NCBI GenBank assembly: GCA_037976565.1
Contig: CP137680.1
Coordinates: 18,697,175 to 18,761,174 of the forward strand
DNA from: Mesocentrotus franciscanus
Lineage: Eukaryota > Echinodermata > Echinoidea > Camarodonta > Strongylocentrotidae
Direction of reading: 5' to 3'
Length of the DNA: 64,000 nucleotides
Shown here one piece after another: positions 25,401 to 37,400 of the stretch; positions within the stretch are counted from its first letter, which is position 1; each line of letters opens with the position of its first letter. The notes under the pieces are model-generated. The model had not been told where the DNA came from. It made no database searches and was given only the letters and a program-made list of their open reading frames with translations. The translations under genes and the position numbers were made by a program.

Positions 25401-28400
25401 TTTCAAATACATTTTCTTCCCTTTTTCTAGCAGGGGGGTAAAATAAATTCCCGAGTGAGCAGGGGCTTCGTTAGACCAAATTAAATAGTGTGGTATGGGG
25501 ATGCCGACAAATGAGCCGAAAATTTCTCAACAAGCGTTTAAAACAAAACAAGACAAATATGACAAAGGTCAAAAGATCGGAACCAAATACGCCATACTGT
25601 TATACATAAACCTTCATTCATCCATCACTTGTTCAACTAGTCAGAAAAACTTTAGACAGTTTATTCTAAATAAAACTTTGCTGAGAGCATGTTTACTCTA
25701 CATTTTTGTTAACGTGTAATTACTGATGTTTATACTGATGTAAAGAGAAAGTTAAGAAGTGGCTGAATAAAATCTTTTAAAAAAGCAACCATTTCTCTTG
25801 TTTAGGAGTCCTGCCCTGCTCTTCAAGCCCTTGCCTGTACGGTGGATCCTGCTCAAACAATTTACAGCTGACTCCTCCCACCTACCAGTGCGCATGCACG
25901 TCAGCATACGTGGGTGCGCAGTGCGAGACGGAGGTCGATGAATGCGCATCCAACCCATGCAGTACGCATGCGCAACAGTGCATCGACCACTTGGATAGCT
26001 TCGAATGCGTTTGCAGTTCAGGATTCACAGGCGTCTTGTGCGAAACAGGTATAACATGTTATTCTATATATATTTTTTTAAAACCTTGATATGCCTAGTT
26101 ATCATTGAAATTTGTAATTAATTCCATTCAAATCTACATAATATCCACAAAGCAGGGACTATATCTCCGACATTTCCACCATGATAATAGCTAGCCTCCG
26201 ACTCACTCCCTCCCTGCTATTGGCACCGCTTACATTGCACTTGATTTTCTTAACACGAGGTTCCTTTACCTGTGCATCCCATTTACACGTGCTTTCCTTC
26301 AATTTTCAATGGAAATTTACTAGACATTAGATTTTTACAGAAGATCATAACAGACATTACACGTATGAGACCGGGTTGCGACTTTGCGTTTTACACCCTG
26401 GCCTGGACATTTTCCCGGTAAATAACAATGAAACTGCTTGAATGAGTCTAGTCTACGCTCCTCGATCGGGCGCGCCAGTTCCAAATCGAATCGTACATGC
26501 ACAGACGTACGTCGATGCAGCATTTATACACACCGTACGCAGCTGCAATACTGAAGATTAAGGGAGAAGATATAGGATTTCAAGTTCAGAACAACAAGTT
26601 AAGAAGCTTGCTGCACGATGGAAAAAAAGGGGGTCTTAGAAACAAATATGAAGAGAGAGAGAGAGGCCTTAGAAACAAATATGAAGAGGGGTTAATGAGA
26701 GAGAAAGAAAGAGGGGTCTGAGAAATACATACGAGAGAGAGAGGGGGGCGAGAGAGAGAGGTCTTATAGAAAACAAATATGAATAGAGATGGGGGGCGGG
26801 GAGAAATGGGTCTTAGAAAACAAATATGAAGAGAGATGAGGGGGAGGTCTTAGAAAACAAATATGAAGGGAGAGGGGTCAAGAGAATTAGAGAAATTAGG
26901 TCTTAGAAACAAATGACATGAATTTAAAAATGAAAGACGTGATCCCACAATAATAGAAAATGGTACGAGTGCAATATTTAAATCACAGTTTATGTATTAC
27001 ATTACCATTACACATATTATGTCGAGTGTAGTCTGTGTATGTGTCGATATGTGTACACGTGTGTTAGGGGGTCCGAATCAGCAAATGGTTTGAAAGTAGG
27101 CTACACGTCAAAAATTGAAACCCTGAAGAATTAAGGCGGAATTAAACCACAAAAACCATAATATTATTTGGTTTCTCTCTTTCCTTACTTTGATTAATTC
27201 CTTCTCTAATTTCTCTCTTTCTTTCAAGTTAGTTTTTGTTTTCTCTCTCTGCTTATGACATTCTTTGTTTCCTCTCTGTTCTTTAATTATTTATTGTTTT
27301 TCTCTATTTCCTTCTGTTGTTATTCGTTGTTTTTCTCTCACTCGTACGTCTCGATACAAAAGTACATGTACCGCGTACCGCGACACTGGACATATAGGAC
27401 GTACGTTGAGCATTGCAGAAGAGCTACGTGCGCGCGCAATATCTTGTCATGGATAGACTTTTCCCAGTCGGTTCCTTGAAATTTATTGGGAAAAGGTCCA
27501 GGCCAGGGTGTAAAACGCAAAGTCGCGACCGGGTTGTGCACCTGGGTCAGGGAACATGGTCGATTTTCTTGTATTTCGTTGATCATTGTACTCAACTGAT
27601 ACTGAAATCACTTGGCAGATGTCCTTCATTTGGTCATGTTTGTCTGTTTGTACTTTTGAGCATTAGGTACAAGTTTGTTTGATTACATGATAATTTCTTT
27701 TCGTTCATTATTGAGATTAGTTAGATATTACATATTATATTAAAAAACTGCCCATTTTTTTCTTCATTTGCCATCACATTGACAGATATCAACGAATGTA
27801 GTAGTCCAGATGTGTGCTTCAATGGTGGCGTTTGTAACAATAACGAAGGCTCCTTTGAATGCCAGTGTGTTGGTGGTTTCAGTGGACAATTCTGCAAAAC
27901 GGGTAAACAGGAATATATTTTGTTTTGTCTGTTTGCCCTTTTCTCCGATGTCTTTCGTTCGAGTTGACTTTTGCATTTTGCTTCTTTTTATAGCTCGTTA
28001 CCTCTAAACAGTATTATTTCTTCGGTTCTTTCTGTTTTGTTAAGTTTTTTGTTGTAGGTTTTCATTTAATTACATTATCTTAACCGACCAAAAACGAAAT
28101 GTACATCCATAAAGAAGGGCATCGTAAGGTTTTATATCATTGCTGCAACGGACAATAACTAGGGTTTGCATTCCTTCATATGATCAGATAGGTTTACATG
28201 GATATTCTCCTCCACTGTTGATTATCCACCGAGTAATGATAGGATGTCATGTGAGTAGCGAACTAGAACAGCTGAAGACAGGAAGTTATGGAGAACCTGT
28301 GTCTCAAGGTCCATTTAATTGTCGCCCCAACGGCCTCCAAACTACTGGATTTACATAGATAGATAGATAGAGAATGATAGGATTATTGGTATTTTCCATT

Positions 28401-31400
28401 CTTTGTGTCCAGATATCAATGAATGCGACGAGAACCCTTGTCAAAATGGAGGGTCTTGTACGAACGAGGCCGGCGGCTTTTCCTGTGATTGTTTACCGGG
28501 ATATGAAGGCGATACGTGTGCACAAGGTAAATCTGGTCGAAAAAAGTATTGAAAACCCTAAATAAATACATACAGGTAGTAACAAGTTTGATATAGTTGT
28601 ACATAATGACATTAGTCTAATCACGATTATTTATTTATTTATTTTGGCTGATCTCTTAACACTGGCAATTAATGAATTGCTTACGTTTCAAAATGTTAAC
28701 AGAGAAGAAAAGATGCGTTTTTACACTGGGTATGTTTCACATGATGCCTTACTACTATTTTTTAAAGAGTATGCTTCTATCCAGCAGAGATATTGGATCG
28801 ATCGTTCATTGATGCCAATTATCTTCAGTATTTTATAGCAACAAACAAAATGATCGTTTTCTATAAAGCCAATATGTCTAATGCAAATTAGAAAAGAAAG
28901 GTGTGAATAGATTATTGTAAAGACTTATGTTTTTTGAATCTCTTCGATTTGTATGATTAAATCGTTCCATTTATTAATTGACAGATATAAACGAATGCTT
29001 ACAGTCGAACACATGCCAGAACGGAGGTCAGTGCATCAACTCAGAGGGATCCTACCGATGCGAGTGCCTTGCGTCGTACACAGGACAGCACTGTCAGGAA
29101 GATGTTGACGAGTGCGCAGCTAACCCCTGTGGTAATGGAGGGACTTGCTCCAACACGTTCGGTTCCTTTCTCTGCTTCTGCGCTGATGGCTTTGAAGGAC
29201 TGAACTGTGAAAGTGATGTGAACGAGTGCACCCTCTCGCCCTGTCTGAACTGGGGAACCTGTGTCAACACCCCAGGGTCGTACCATTGCAGTTGCTCTGA
29301 AGCATACACCGGGGAGTTCTGTAATGAGGATGCCGATGAGTGCGAAAACGACCCATGTTTGAACGGTGGGACCTGCACCAACACGATCGGATCCTATCGA
29401 TGTGAATGTCCATCGTCTTCAACAGGGAAGAACTGTGAAGTAGATGTCAATGAATGCCTCAACAGCCCTTGTCAGAATGGTGGAAGCTGCGTAGATACTG
29501 TTGGTTCCTACTACTGCACCTGTACATCATACTACACTGGAAAACATTGCGACGTCGATGTTCAAGAATGTGAAACAGATCCCTGTTTAAACGGAGGGAC
29601 CTGTTCTAACACGATCGGTTCTTACCACTGCCAGTGCATGCCAGGGTATGAAGGACGCCATTGCGAGATGGATAGGGACGAATGTGAAAACAATCCCTGC
29701 CTGAACGGTGGGAGTTGTACTAACACGGTGGGTTCGTATACATGCACTTGTCCACCATCTTACTTCGGTGATAACTGTGCCGATGACGTCAACGAATGCG
29801 ATGCCGATCCTTGTTCCAATGGTGGTACATGCACCAACCTTGTCGGTTCTTATCGATGCGGGTGTACTGCTGCTTTCACAGGACAGCACTGTGAAGATGA
29901 TGTTGACGAATGTCAAAGCCTCCCATGCAAGTTCGGAGGTACCTGTACAAATAATTTTGGCTCCTACGTCTGTCAATGCACCCCCTCTTTCACAGGACAG
30001 AACTGTGAGATTGACACTGATGAATGCACTACCGACCCCTGTCTCAACGGAGGCACTTGCTCTAACAGTTTCGGTTCCTACGCATGTACCTGCACTTCAT
30101 CTTACACGGGTCGACTGTGCGAGGAGGACGTTGATGAATGTGAAACAAACCCCTGTCTAAATGGAGGGACCTGTTCTAACAGTTTTGGATCCTACCAGTG
30201 CCAATGCACCCAGCGATTTATGGGACCCAACTGTGGCGATGACGTCGATGAGTGTGAAATCAACCCCTGTATGAACGGAAGAACCTGTTCTAATTTCCAT
30301 GGGACGTATCAATGTGACTGCGGGAGCCTGTTCGCTGGGCAACATTGTGAAGAAGGTGGTTATCCTTTTTTTCTACCCAACTCTGACCATAATTAAATAA
30401 TAATGATGAGCAAAATTTCTAGATAAATCAAGTTTATGAAATGTTTTTCTATGACTAGGCGTTTCTTTAAGGTGGCCATTTAATAGTTTATGAAAAGATG
30501 TAAGCTTATATTGGTTATATGGTTCATTCAATTTTATCTTTAATTTCAGCCTCATCATTATGACACATAACACAACATAAAATATATTTTAACCTTTACA
30601 AAAGGAACTGCTTAATGATGCAGCTTGTTTATTTTACCACAACGAAGTTTTAAGTATTATCTGAGGGAATGTGGTTAGATTGAAGTCGCATGCCATCCAG
30701 TCGCCCATCACACATTTTTTTAAACCAACATTAAATATCACTTTTGATTTTTTTTTTTTTTTTTTTTTTGGGGGGGACAGATTTAATCTTTTGAACCATT
30801 AGTCTCGTGAACCTTCCGACGAGTCGTCAGAACGTCAAAGAGAACGAGACCGTCATTCTAATGAACCTAAGGATTAGAAGGGCTTTGGTTCTCTTTAATA
30901 TACCGAAGGTCGAAGATAAAAATCTTTAGTCCTATAATCCTTCAATCAATTGAAGAGTCCCGGTGTTTTATTCAATGCTGCCGTTTTTTGTTTATCCCAC
31001 AGACGTGGACGAATGTCTAGGAAACCCCTGTCATAATGGAGGTACCTGTCGCAACATAAACGGCGGATTCACGTGTACTTGTCCAGATACTCTGACCGGA
31101 ACAACGTGTGAAAACGGTCAGTACAAGAATATTGATGTTTCAAAATGTCGATATTTGGTTCAAATCAACAAAACAAATAATCCATAATCCTTTTTTTTTA
31201 AATAACAAAAAAAACCTGTATACTGTTATTTGAAGCAATTTTCGATCAGCATGATCAGTAATACGTATCATTTGTTGTGTAGATTACGTACTATATAATA
31301 TCGATGTTTAGTCTTTTATAATGTGACTGGTTTCCTACCAACAGTCAATCCTATTTTACTTCCCATATTCTTCATTCGACAAGAAATGCTATTAGAAAAT

Positions 31401-34400
31401 ATTTAGAAGAAGACTTTTGTAGACTTGATTATGTAAATATTAATCAATTATTTGTAATTTCTGTAGTAGGTCTTTAAGTACTCTGTTGCCCATACAGTTG
31501 GAATGAATTTTGCTTACTTTTTTCATGAAATGATAGTGACAATATGATTTATTCTTCATAGATAAATGTCATAAATTATTACTCATAAAGATTGATCAAT
31601 AAAAATGGATCAATAAAGTTCTATCAGGAATACAACATATTGTCATGAAAAAAGGGGCAAGAAAAAAAACCCTCTATGGGCAATAGTGTATATGAATTAT
31701 TACTTTGACATGGTAAATATAGAAATATGAAAAAGTAAAATGCACCTTTTTGGCTGTATGATTCTGTATGCGATTAGCAATCGAATGTATCATATTCTAT
31801 TCGCCAGATCTGGACGAATGTGCACTTGACACCCCTTGTGAGAACGGCGCCACATGCGTCAACGAAGAGGGAGGGTACAGCTGCAGATGTGCATCAGGAT
31901 TCCAGGGACCCACCTGCTCACAAGGTACTCATAGAGATCTAAAGAAATCTCACTGACTCGCCCTCCACTTCATCCTTCATAATTATTATCCACACGATAA
32001 ACGTTAGGACCAAACTTAATACTGACAGTATAGGTTGATTGGTACTGTGTTTTCCGAAGCCGAAAGGAGGATGAGGAGAGAGGAAGAAGAAGGAGGAAAA
32101 AAAAAGACGAAGAAGAAGACGAAAAAAGGAAATATGTGTCTCAATCAATTTATAAAAACACAAGTTGGCATCCGGAGAGAGAAAAAAAAACAGATGGGTT
32201 CTTTCGACGTTCTTTTGATGTTTACCAGACAGAAACTCTCAATTTTTAAAAATTCTTTGCTTCTTTTTATTCTCCGGCAGACATCGATGAATGTGCCCTG
32301 ACCAGTCCTTGTCTGAATAAAGCTCGTTGTACCAATAACTTTGGTGGCTACACGTGTGCATGTGGGCAGAACTTCACTGGTAAAAACTGCAGAATTGGTA
32401 AGAGCAATTTCAGTCAATACCTTTCGCACGAATGTGTGAACATCTTTATATGTATATTATCTACGAGGTCATGTGCGGTAGCTATCAGCTGACTACAATA
32501 ATATAAGCATGGACCTACTACCAGTAGGTCCATGATATAAGTCTTGCTTAACGTATGTCACCAAAATTCGATTTGATTTGATTTGACTTTAAATTTTGTT
32601 TATATAGTTTATTTTCAACGTGGTGGTCCCATCAAGAAATATAACACCGTTCCTACTAGGGGTTGTTTATAAAAATTAACATACTTAAGTTTACTGATAC
32701 GTATAGGACACAACATTAACAGTTTTTCCTCGCTATGTTGGGTCTCCTTCTTTGTCATTCTGCGCACCATCTCTTTTTCGATCTTTCCTCTCTATTCCAC
32801 CCCCTGTCTCTCCCTCCTAGATGTCAACGAGTGCACTACGCAGCCGTGTCACAACAGAGGAACCTGCATTAATACGTATGGTGGATTTGCGTGTGTCTGC
32901 ACCGAATCATACCAGGGATCCCTTTGCGATGAGGGTCAGTATATTTCTCTCATTTCATCTCAAAAGAACATGTAAAACCTGAAAATACGCTTGTGGCAGA
33001 TTGTATTCTCATGCGTAAAGGCCCGGTCACATAACTATAGTGGACGCATGGGGGACGCACGGCCCGCGCATTGAAAATTTGCAATTTTTGCCGCTGCGTT
33101 GTCGTGCGTTAGGTGTGCGTCATCCTTCGTTACTCGTTCGTCGAGCGCGCTGGACCAACGCTGGACGAACGTTATGCATTCGTCGTCATTCGCTGTGTGC
33201 GTCGGGATTTTTTGAGCATGCTCAAAAATGTCCGCGGAGCTCGACGCATGAATGTAAACGCCAAAAGGACGCCAGACATGCGTGGAGCGCGCTAAACCAA
33301 CGCCAGACACACGCGGAGCACACGCCCTGTATACGCGCAGCGCGCTAGCAACACGATATGCATTCGGTGTCAGCTCGCTAGCTTCTCCAAAATCCTGACA
33401 AAAGTCGGGCTCACGACTTTTTCCGATTTTCAATGCGCCGGCCGTGCGTCGTCTATGTGTGACCGGGCCATAAGAGCATTTTCCATAGTATTTTTTTGTA
33501 TTGTTCCATGCTTGCTCCCAGTATGCCTAGTCCGACTCGTTTTACTCAACAAGGTGTAGTGAGCCTTACTTCTTCAGAGTTCAGAGTCAGAGTTAGAGTT
33601 GTGTAATTGTGTTTAAATTATTTGATACGGGCAAATGTATTTGAGCGGGAGATGGTGGAAGGGGGTGAAGGTTGAACTTATCGATGACAAGTTTCTAGAA
33701 AATATTCCTACGGCCCTTCCCCTAAAAAAGTTTTTGATCATACAATTTACCAACAATTATCGATTGATTTTTAAGGATGGCTCCTTTAGAAGACATAAAA
33801 TTTAAGATGAATGGGTGTCACGTCAATCCCCAGCCCCATCTCCGAATAGCGACACCCCTTCTCATATATGATTGGTGCTTGGTATTTTTATTACTATTGA
33901 TACTAAATGTATTATCATTGTTCTTGTTGTTTTTTTTCGTTTTTATTATTATTATCATTACCATTATTAATGTTATTGTTGTTATTATTATCATTATCAT
34001 AATTATTATTATTATTATTGTTATTATCATTATTATGATTATTATTAAGACGTCAACGAATGCGATATCGCGGGTCGGTGTCAGCACGGAAGTACATGCG
34101 TTAACATGGAAGGCTCTTTCCACTGCGACTGCGCAGATGGGTTTGAGGGACAAGTTTGTGAAATCGGTAAGAATAAGGTGCCTTTTTCTGGCTCTACTAG
34201 GCCATAATTTAATCATATTCATGATTTGATGTTTTAGAAATATTCAATTTCTTCGTTCGAATCCCATGTTATAAGTAATTATGAAATAGAAAAATCAGGA
34301 TCGTGACAAGAACTTTAAACAGTATTTTGGGTTTGCATTTCATTTTAATTCTGTGTATCTAAACGCCTTTTTATTTACGAATGCTTATAAATTAACTTGC

Positions 34401-37400
34401 CGAAATCTCGCCCGAAATATTTCTCGTCATATTTACAGTGAACTTTCGCTTCAAACATCTTCAGTCGTAAGTGCGTACAATTTACATGTATTTATTTCTT
34501 TAGCATACTAAATGTACGATTTTAAATAAAGTATCTGATAAATTCGGTATGATAACTGAAATTATTTGTTAACAGATATTGATGACTGCGCAGAATCGCC
34601 CTGCCAAAACGGAGGAACATGCGTCGATGGTGTTGACAATTTCAAATGTGTCTGCGTACGAAGCTACTACGGGGAAAGATGTGAAATAGGTAAGTATCAC
34701 TGAACGAGTAAACTTGCCAATCCAATAGACAATTCTGTATTTTCTTGTTATTTGTATCTTGTCTTTTTTGTTTTGTTTTTAAATATATTTCTCCGCCCGT
34801 CTACATTTGTATATTTCTGTACTTTTAACATCGTTATTGTTGATGGGTTTTTTGCCCCTCGTACAATGCAATAAAACATCATCACCCTTTCTCTCTTCCG
34901 TTTTAGATACGTCTTTGATTCGACTTTGATTGAATATGTTTGTTGTAGATTTACCACTTTAAAAAGAGAAAACAGTCTTAAATTTGTTTTAAATTAACCC
35001 ATATTGAAAAACAATGTCTGTACCTCTTAAGAATAAAAAGAACGATTAACAAAATCTGTATTTAAATATTTTCTTCATTTGTCATCTTTCATTCATGTAT
35101 ATTTTAGTAATCTATTTTTTCCCGTTTATTTAGTGGTGAGTGCAAATATTCCGGATTGCAAAGAAGGCCAAGATTCCATCAGCCGTCTATTCTGGAATGA
35201 AACGTCTGCAGGTAAAACGGCTGTGACGGCTTGTCCTCAAGGCACAACTGGTAAGTTCATTAAACCCAATGTTAGGCATAATAAGGCGCTAAAGCGTTCA
35301 AGGAATTCCTTCCTACCGGGTAACCATTTACGTCACCTGCGTGGAGTGTGCCAAGGACATTGGTGCCACGGCGGGACTCGAACCGCGAACCATGTGATCC
35401 ACAGTCCGTATCCAATAGACCACAACACCTCTACATCTTTGAATGGTTCGGACACGTGCATGTTTTTCCATGAACATGATTAATGTACCAAGGTACCATG
35501 TTTTAATGTTAAAACATCGCTTTTCAACAATGACAATTTATCCGCTAGTCCGAAATAGCACCTATTCTTTTCGGGGATTCAACGTGCACATACATACTTT
35601 TAACCAGACTGGAGTGGTTATTATGTAATAGTTTATAGCGAACTAATGACATAGAACTTGATGTGCTTAAAATATATCCGTTGAGGTTTCAATCATCGAG
35701 ATACATGTACAAGTACAAACTAAGACACCTCACACACCTGCTAGAAAGTAGTTTATTGTGAATTCGTCACAAGTACGTTGCCCAACTGTTTTTCTTTCCT
35801 TAATCTAGGTACTGCAACCCGTCTGTGCTCCGCTTTGACTGATGTGACACCAGCTCTGTCGGTATGGAAGACACCTGACCTTTCGCAATGTATCAATCCC
35901 AATTTCCAGAAGGTCACTGAAAAGGTATGAAGGTTACACTTTCTTCTGTCCCACCTTCATGTATGTTACAACAATTGTGTGTTTCGACACTCTTTCAAGT
36001 AAGTTCCGAGTCACCAATACTCGAGCATACTTAGGTTCCGACATTCTATGTTCCCACGCCCCTCTATCGCGGAACTTGTAAATTATGGTACCATTATGTT
36101 TCGACACCTGCCTTTTTCTACCCCCTATACATCCCAACACTTTTATGTTCCCAAATCACATGTTCTGACACGTTTTGGTAGCTCCTTGTTCCGACAGTTC
36201 TATGTTTCGATGCCCGTAAGTTCTGACACCCCTTAATTTCCGACACCCTTATGTTTCGACACTCCTATGTTCCCACACCATTTGTTCCGACATCCCTATG
36301 TTCCACCATTCCTATGTCGCGACACCCCTATGTTCAAACACCATTATGTTCCGACACCCCTATGTTCCATCACCCCTATGTTCCGACACTCTTATGTTCC
36401 TACACCCTGCTTTTTTCTACCCCCTATACATCCCAACACTCCTATGTTCCCAAATCACATGTTCTGACGTTCCGACGTTCTAGTAGCTCCTTGTTCCGAC
36501 AGTCCTATGTTTCGATGCCCGTAAGTTCTGACACCCCTATGTTCCGACACATGTTCCGACACCCTTATGTTCCGACAAATTATGTTCCGACACCATTATG
36601 TTCCGACACCCCTATGTTCCATCACCCCTCTGTTCCGACACCCCTATGTTCCGCCAATCCTGTGTTCCGACACTCTTTAAGAGTGTCGGAACATAGGATT
36701 GGCGGAACATAGGGGTGTCATAGGAACATAATATGTTCCTACACCCATGTGTTCCAACATATTATGTTCCACCATTCATATTTTATGAAACCTTTATGTT
36801 CCGACACCCTATGTTCCAACGCACCTATGTTCCGACCCCCCTATGTTCAACTACTCCTATTTAAGTTTCGACACCCTTTTGGTTAGACACTTCAATGTTC
36901 CGACACCCTTATGTCCCGACACCCCTGTGTTCCGACACCACTTATATTCTCATTTCAGTCTAATATAAATCTCAATATGGACATGTACCAATTGTCAGAA
37001 CATTTAAGTTGTCTGAAAAATGGGATGGCGAGAGGTAGATCAATACTGTTAAGTGTCGCCCATTGGACACCCCGGAGTTGACCAGGCATTCATTACTAAT
37101 TTCCAGTGGTTCATTCTCCAGAAATCTAAACCCGTCATTGTAATTGTAACATGCGAAGGACAGATCGGGACTGCAGTCCATCAAGATTCTTAAAGTGTCA
37201 AATGTTTCTTTGCTATAGCTGGACAAGCTGGAACAAAGCCCCAATGTCACCGTTCACGATGTAATTGACCTCGCCTCTCTTCTGTCCAACCTGACATCGT
37301 CCACGAAGAAGGACCAGTCGTCGACCGAGGTCAACGAGCTCCAAATCGTACCGCAAGACATCACGATCACCACCCAGGCACTGAGTACAGTGGCAGACCT

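Larger units (their letters stand above)
26049..27785 (+). other. aGPCR intron 7
   Basis: Holds a GA-rich tandem array (26630-26915). TTTTCCCGG/CCGGGTTGCGACTTTGCG near 26380-26410 has its complement near 27510-27535, a widely spaced inverted repeat. The rest is AT-rich without coding signal. Confidence 0.5.

Noticed and set aside
29041..29976. Long minus-strand frames over the EGF exon
   Set aside because: They are antisense shadows of the 114-base EGF repeats and carry no domain of their own.
29708..30160. 150-codon + strand frame overlapping exon 10
   Set aside because: Out of frame with the EGF reading; open only because of repeat composition.
33035..33433. 132-codon minus ORF and overlapping + ORFs
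   Set aside because: Lie inside a GC-rich MITE; open because of low stop frequency in GC-rich inverted repeats.
33777..34229. 150-codon + strand frame running into exon 15
   Set aside because: Poly-Ile from the ATT microsatellite and in the wrong frame for EGF 21.
36251..36712. 153-codon Pro/Thr/Ser-rich frame
   Set aside because: Produced by the 16-bp minisatellite; each frame cycles with the repeat and has no start context or splice support.
36000..36945. CRISPR-like array
   Set aside because: Units are 16 bases, contiguous, degenerate and without unique spacers; the DNA is eukaryotic intron.
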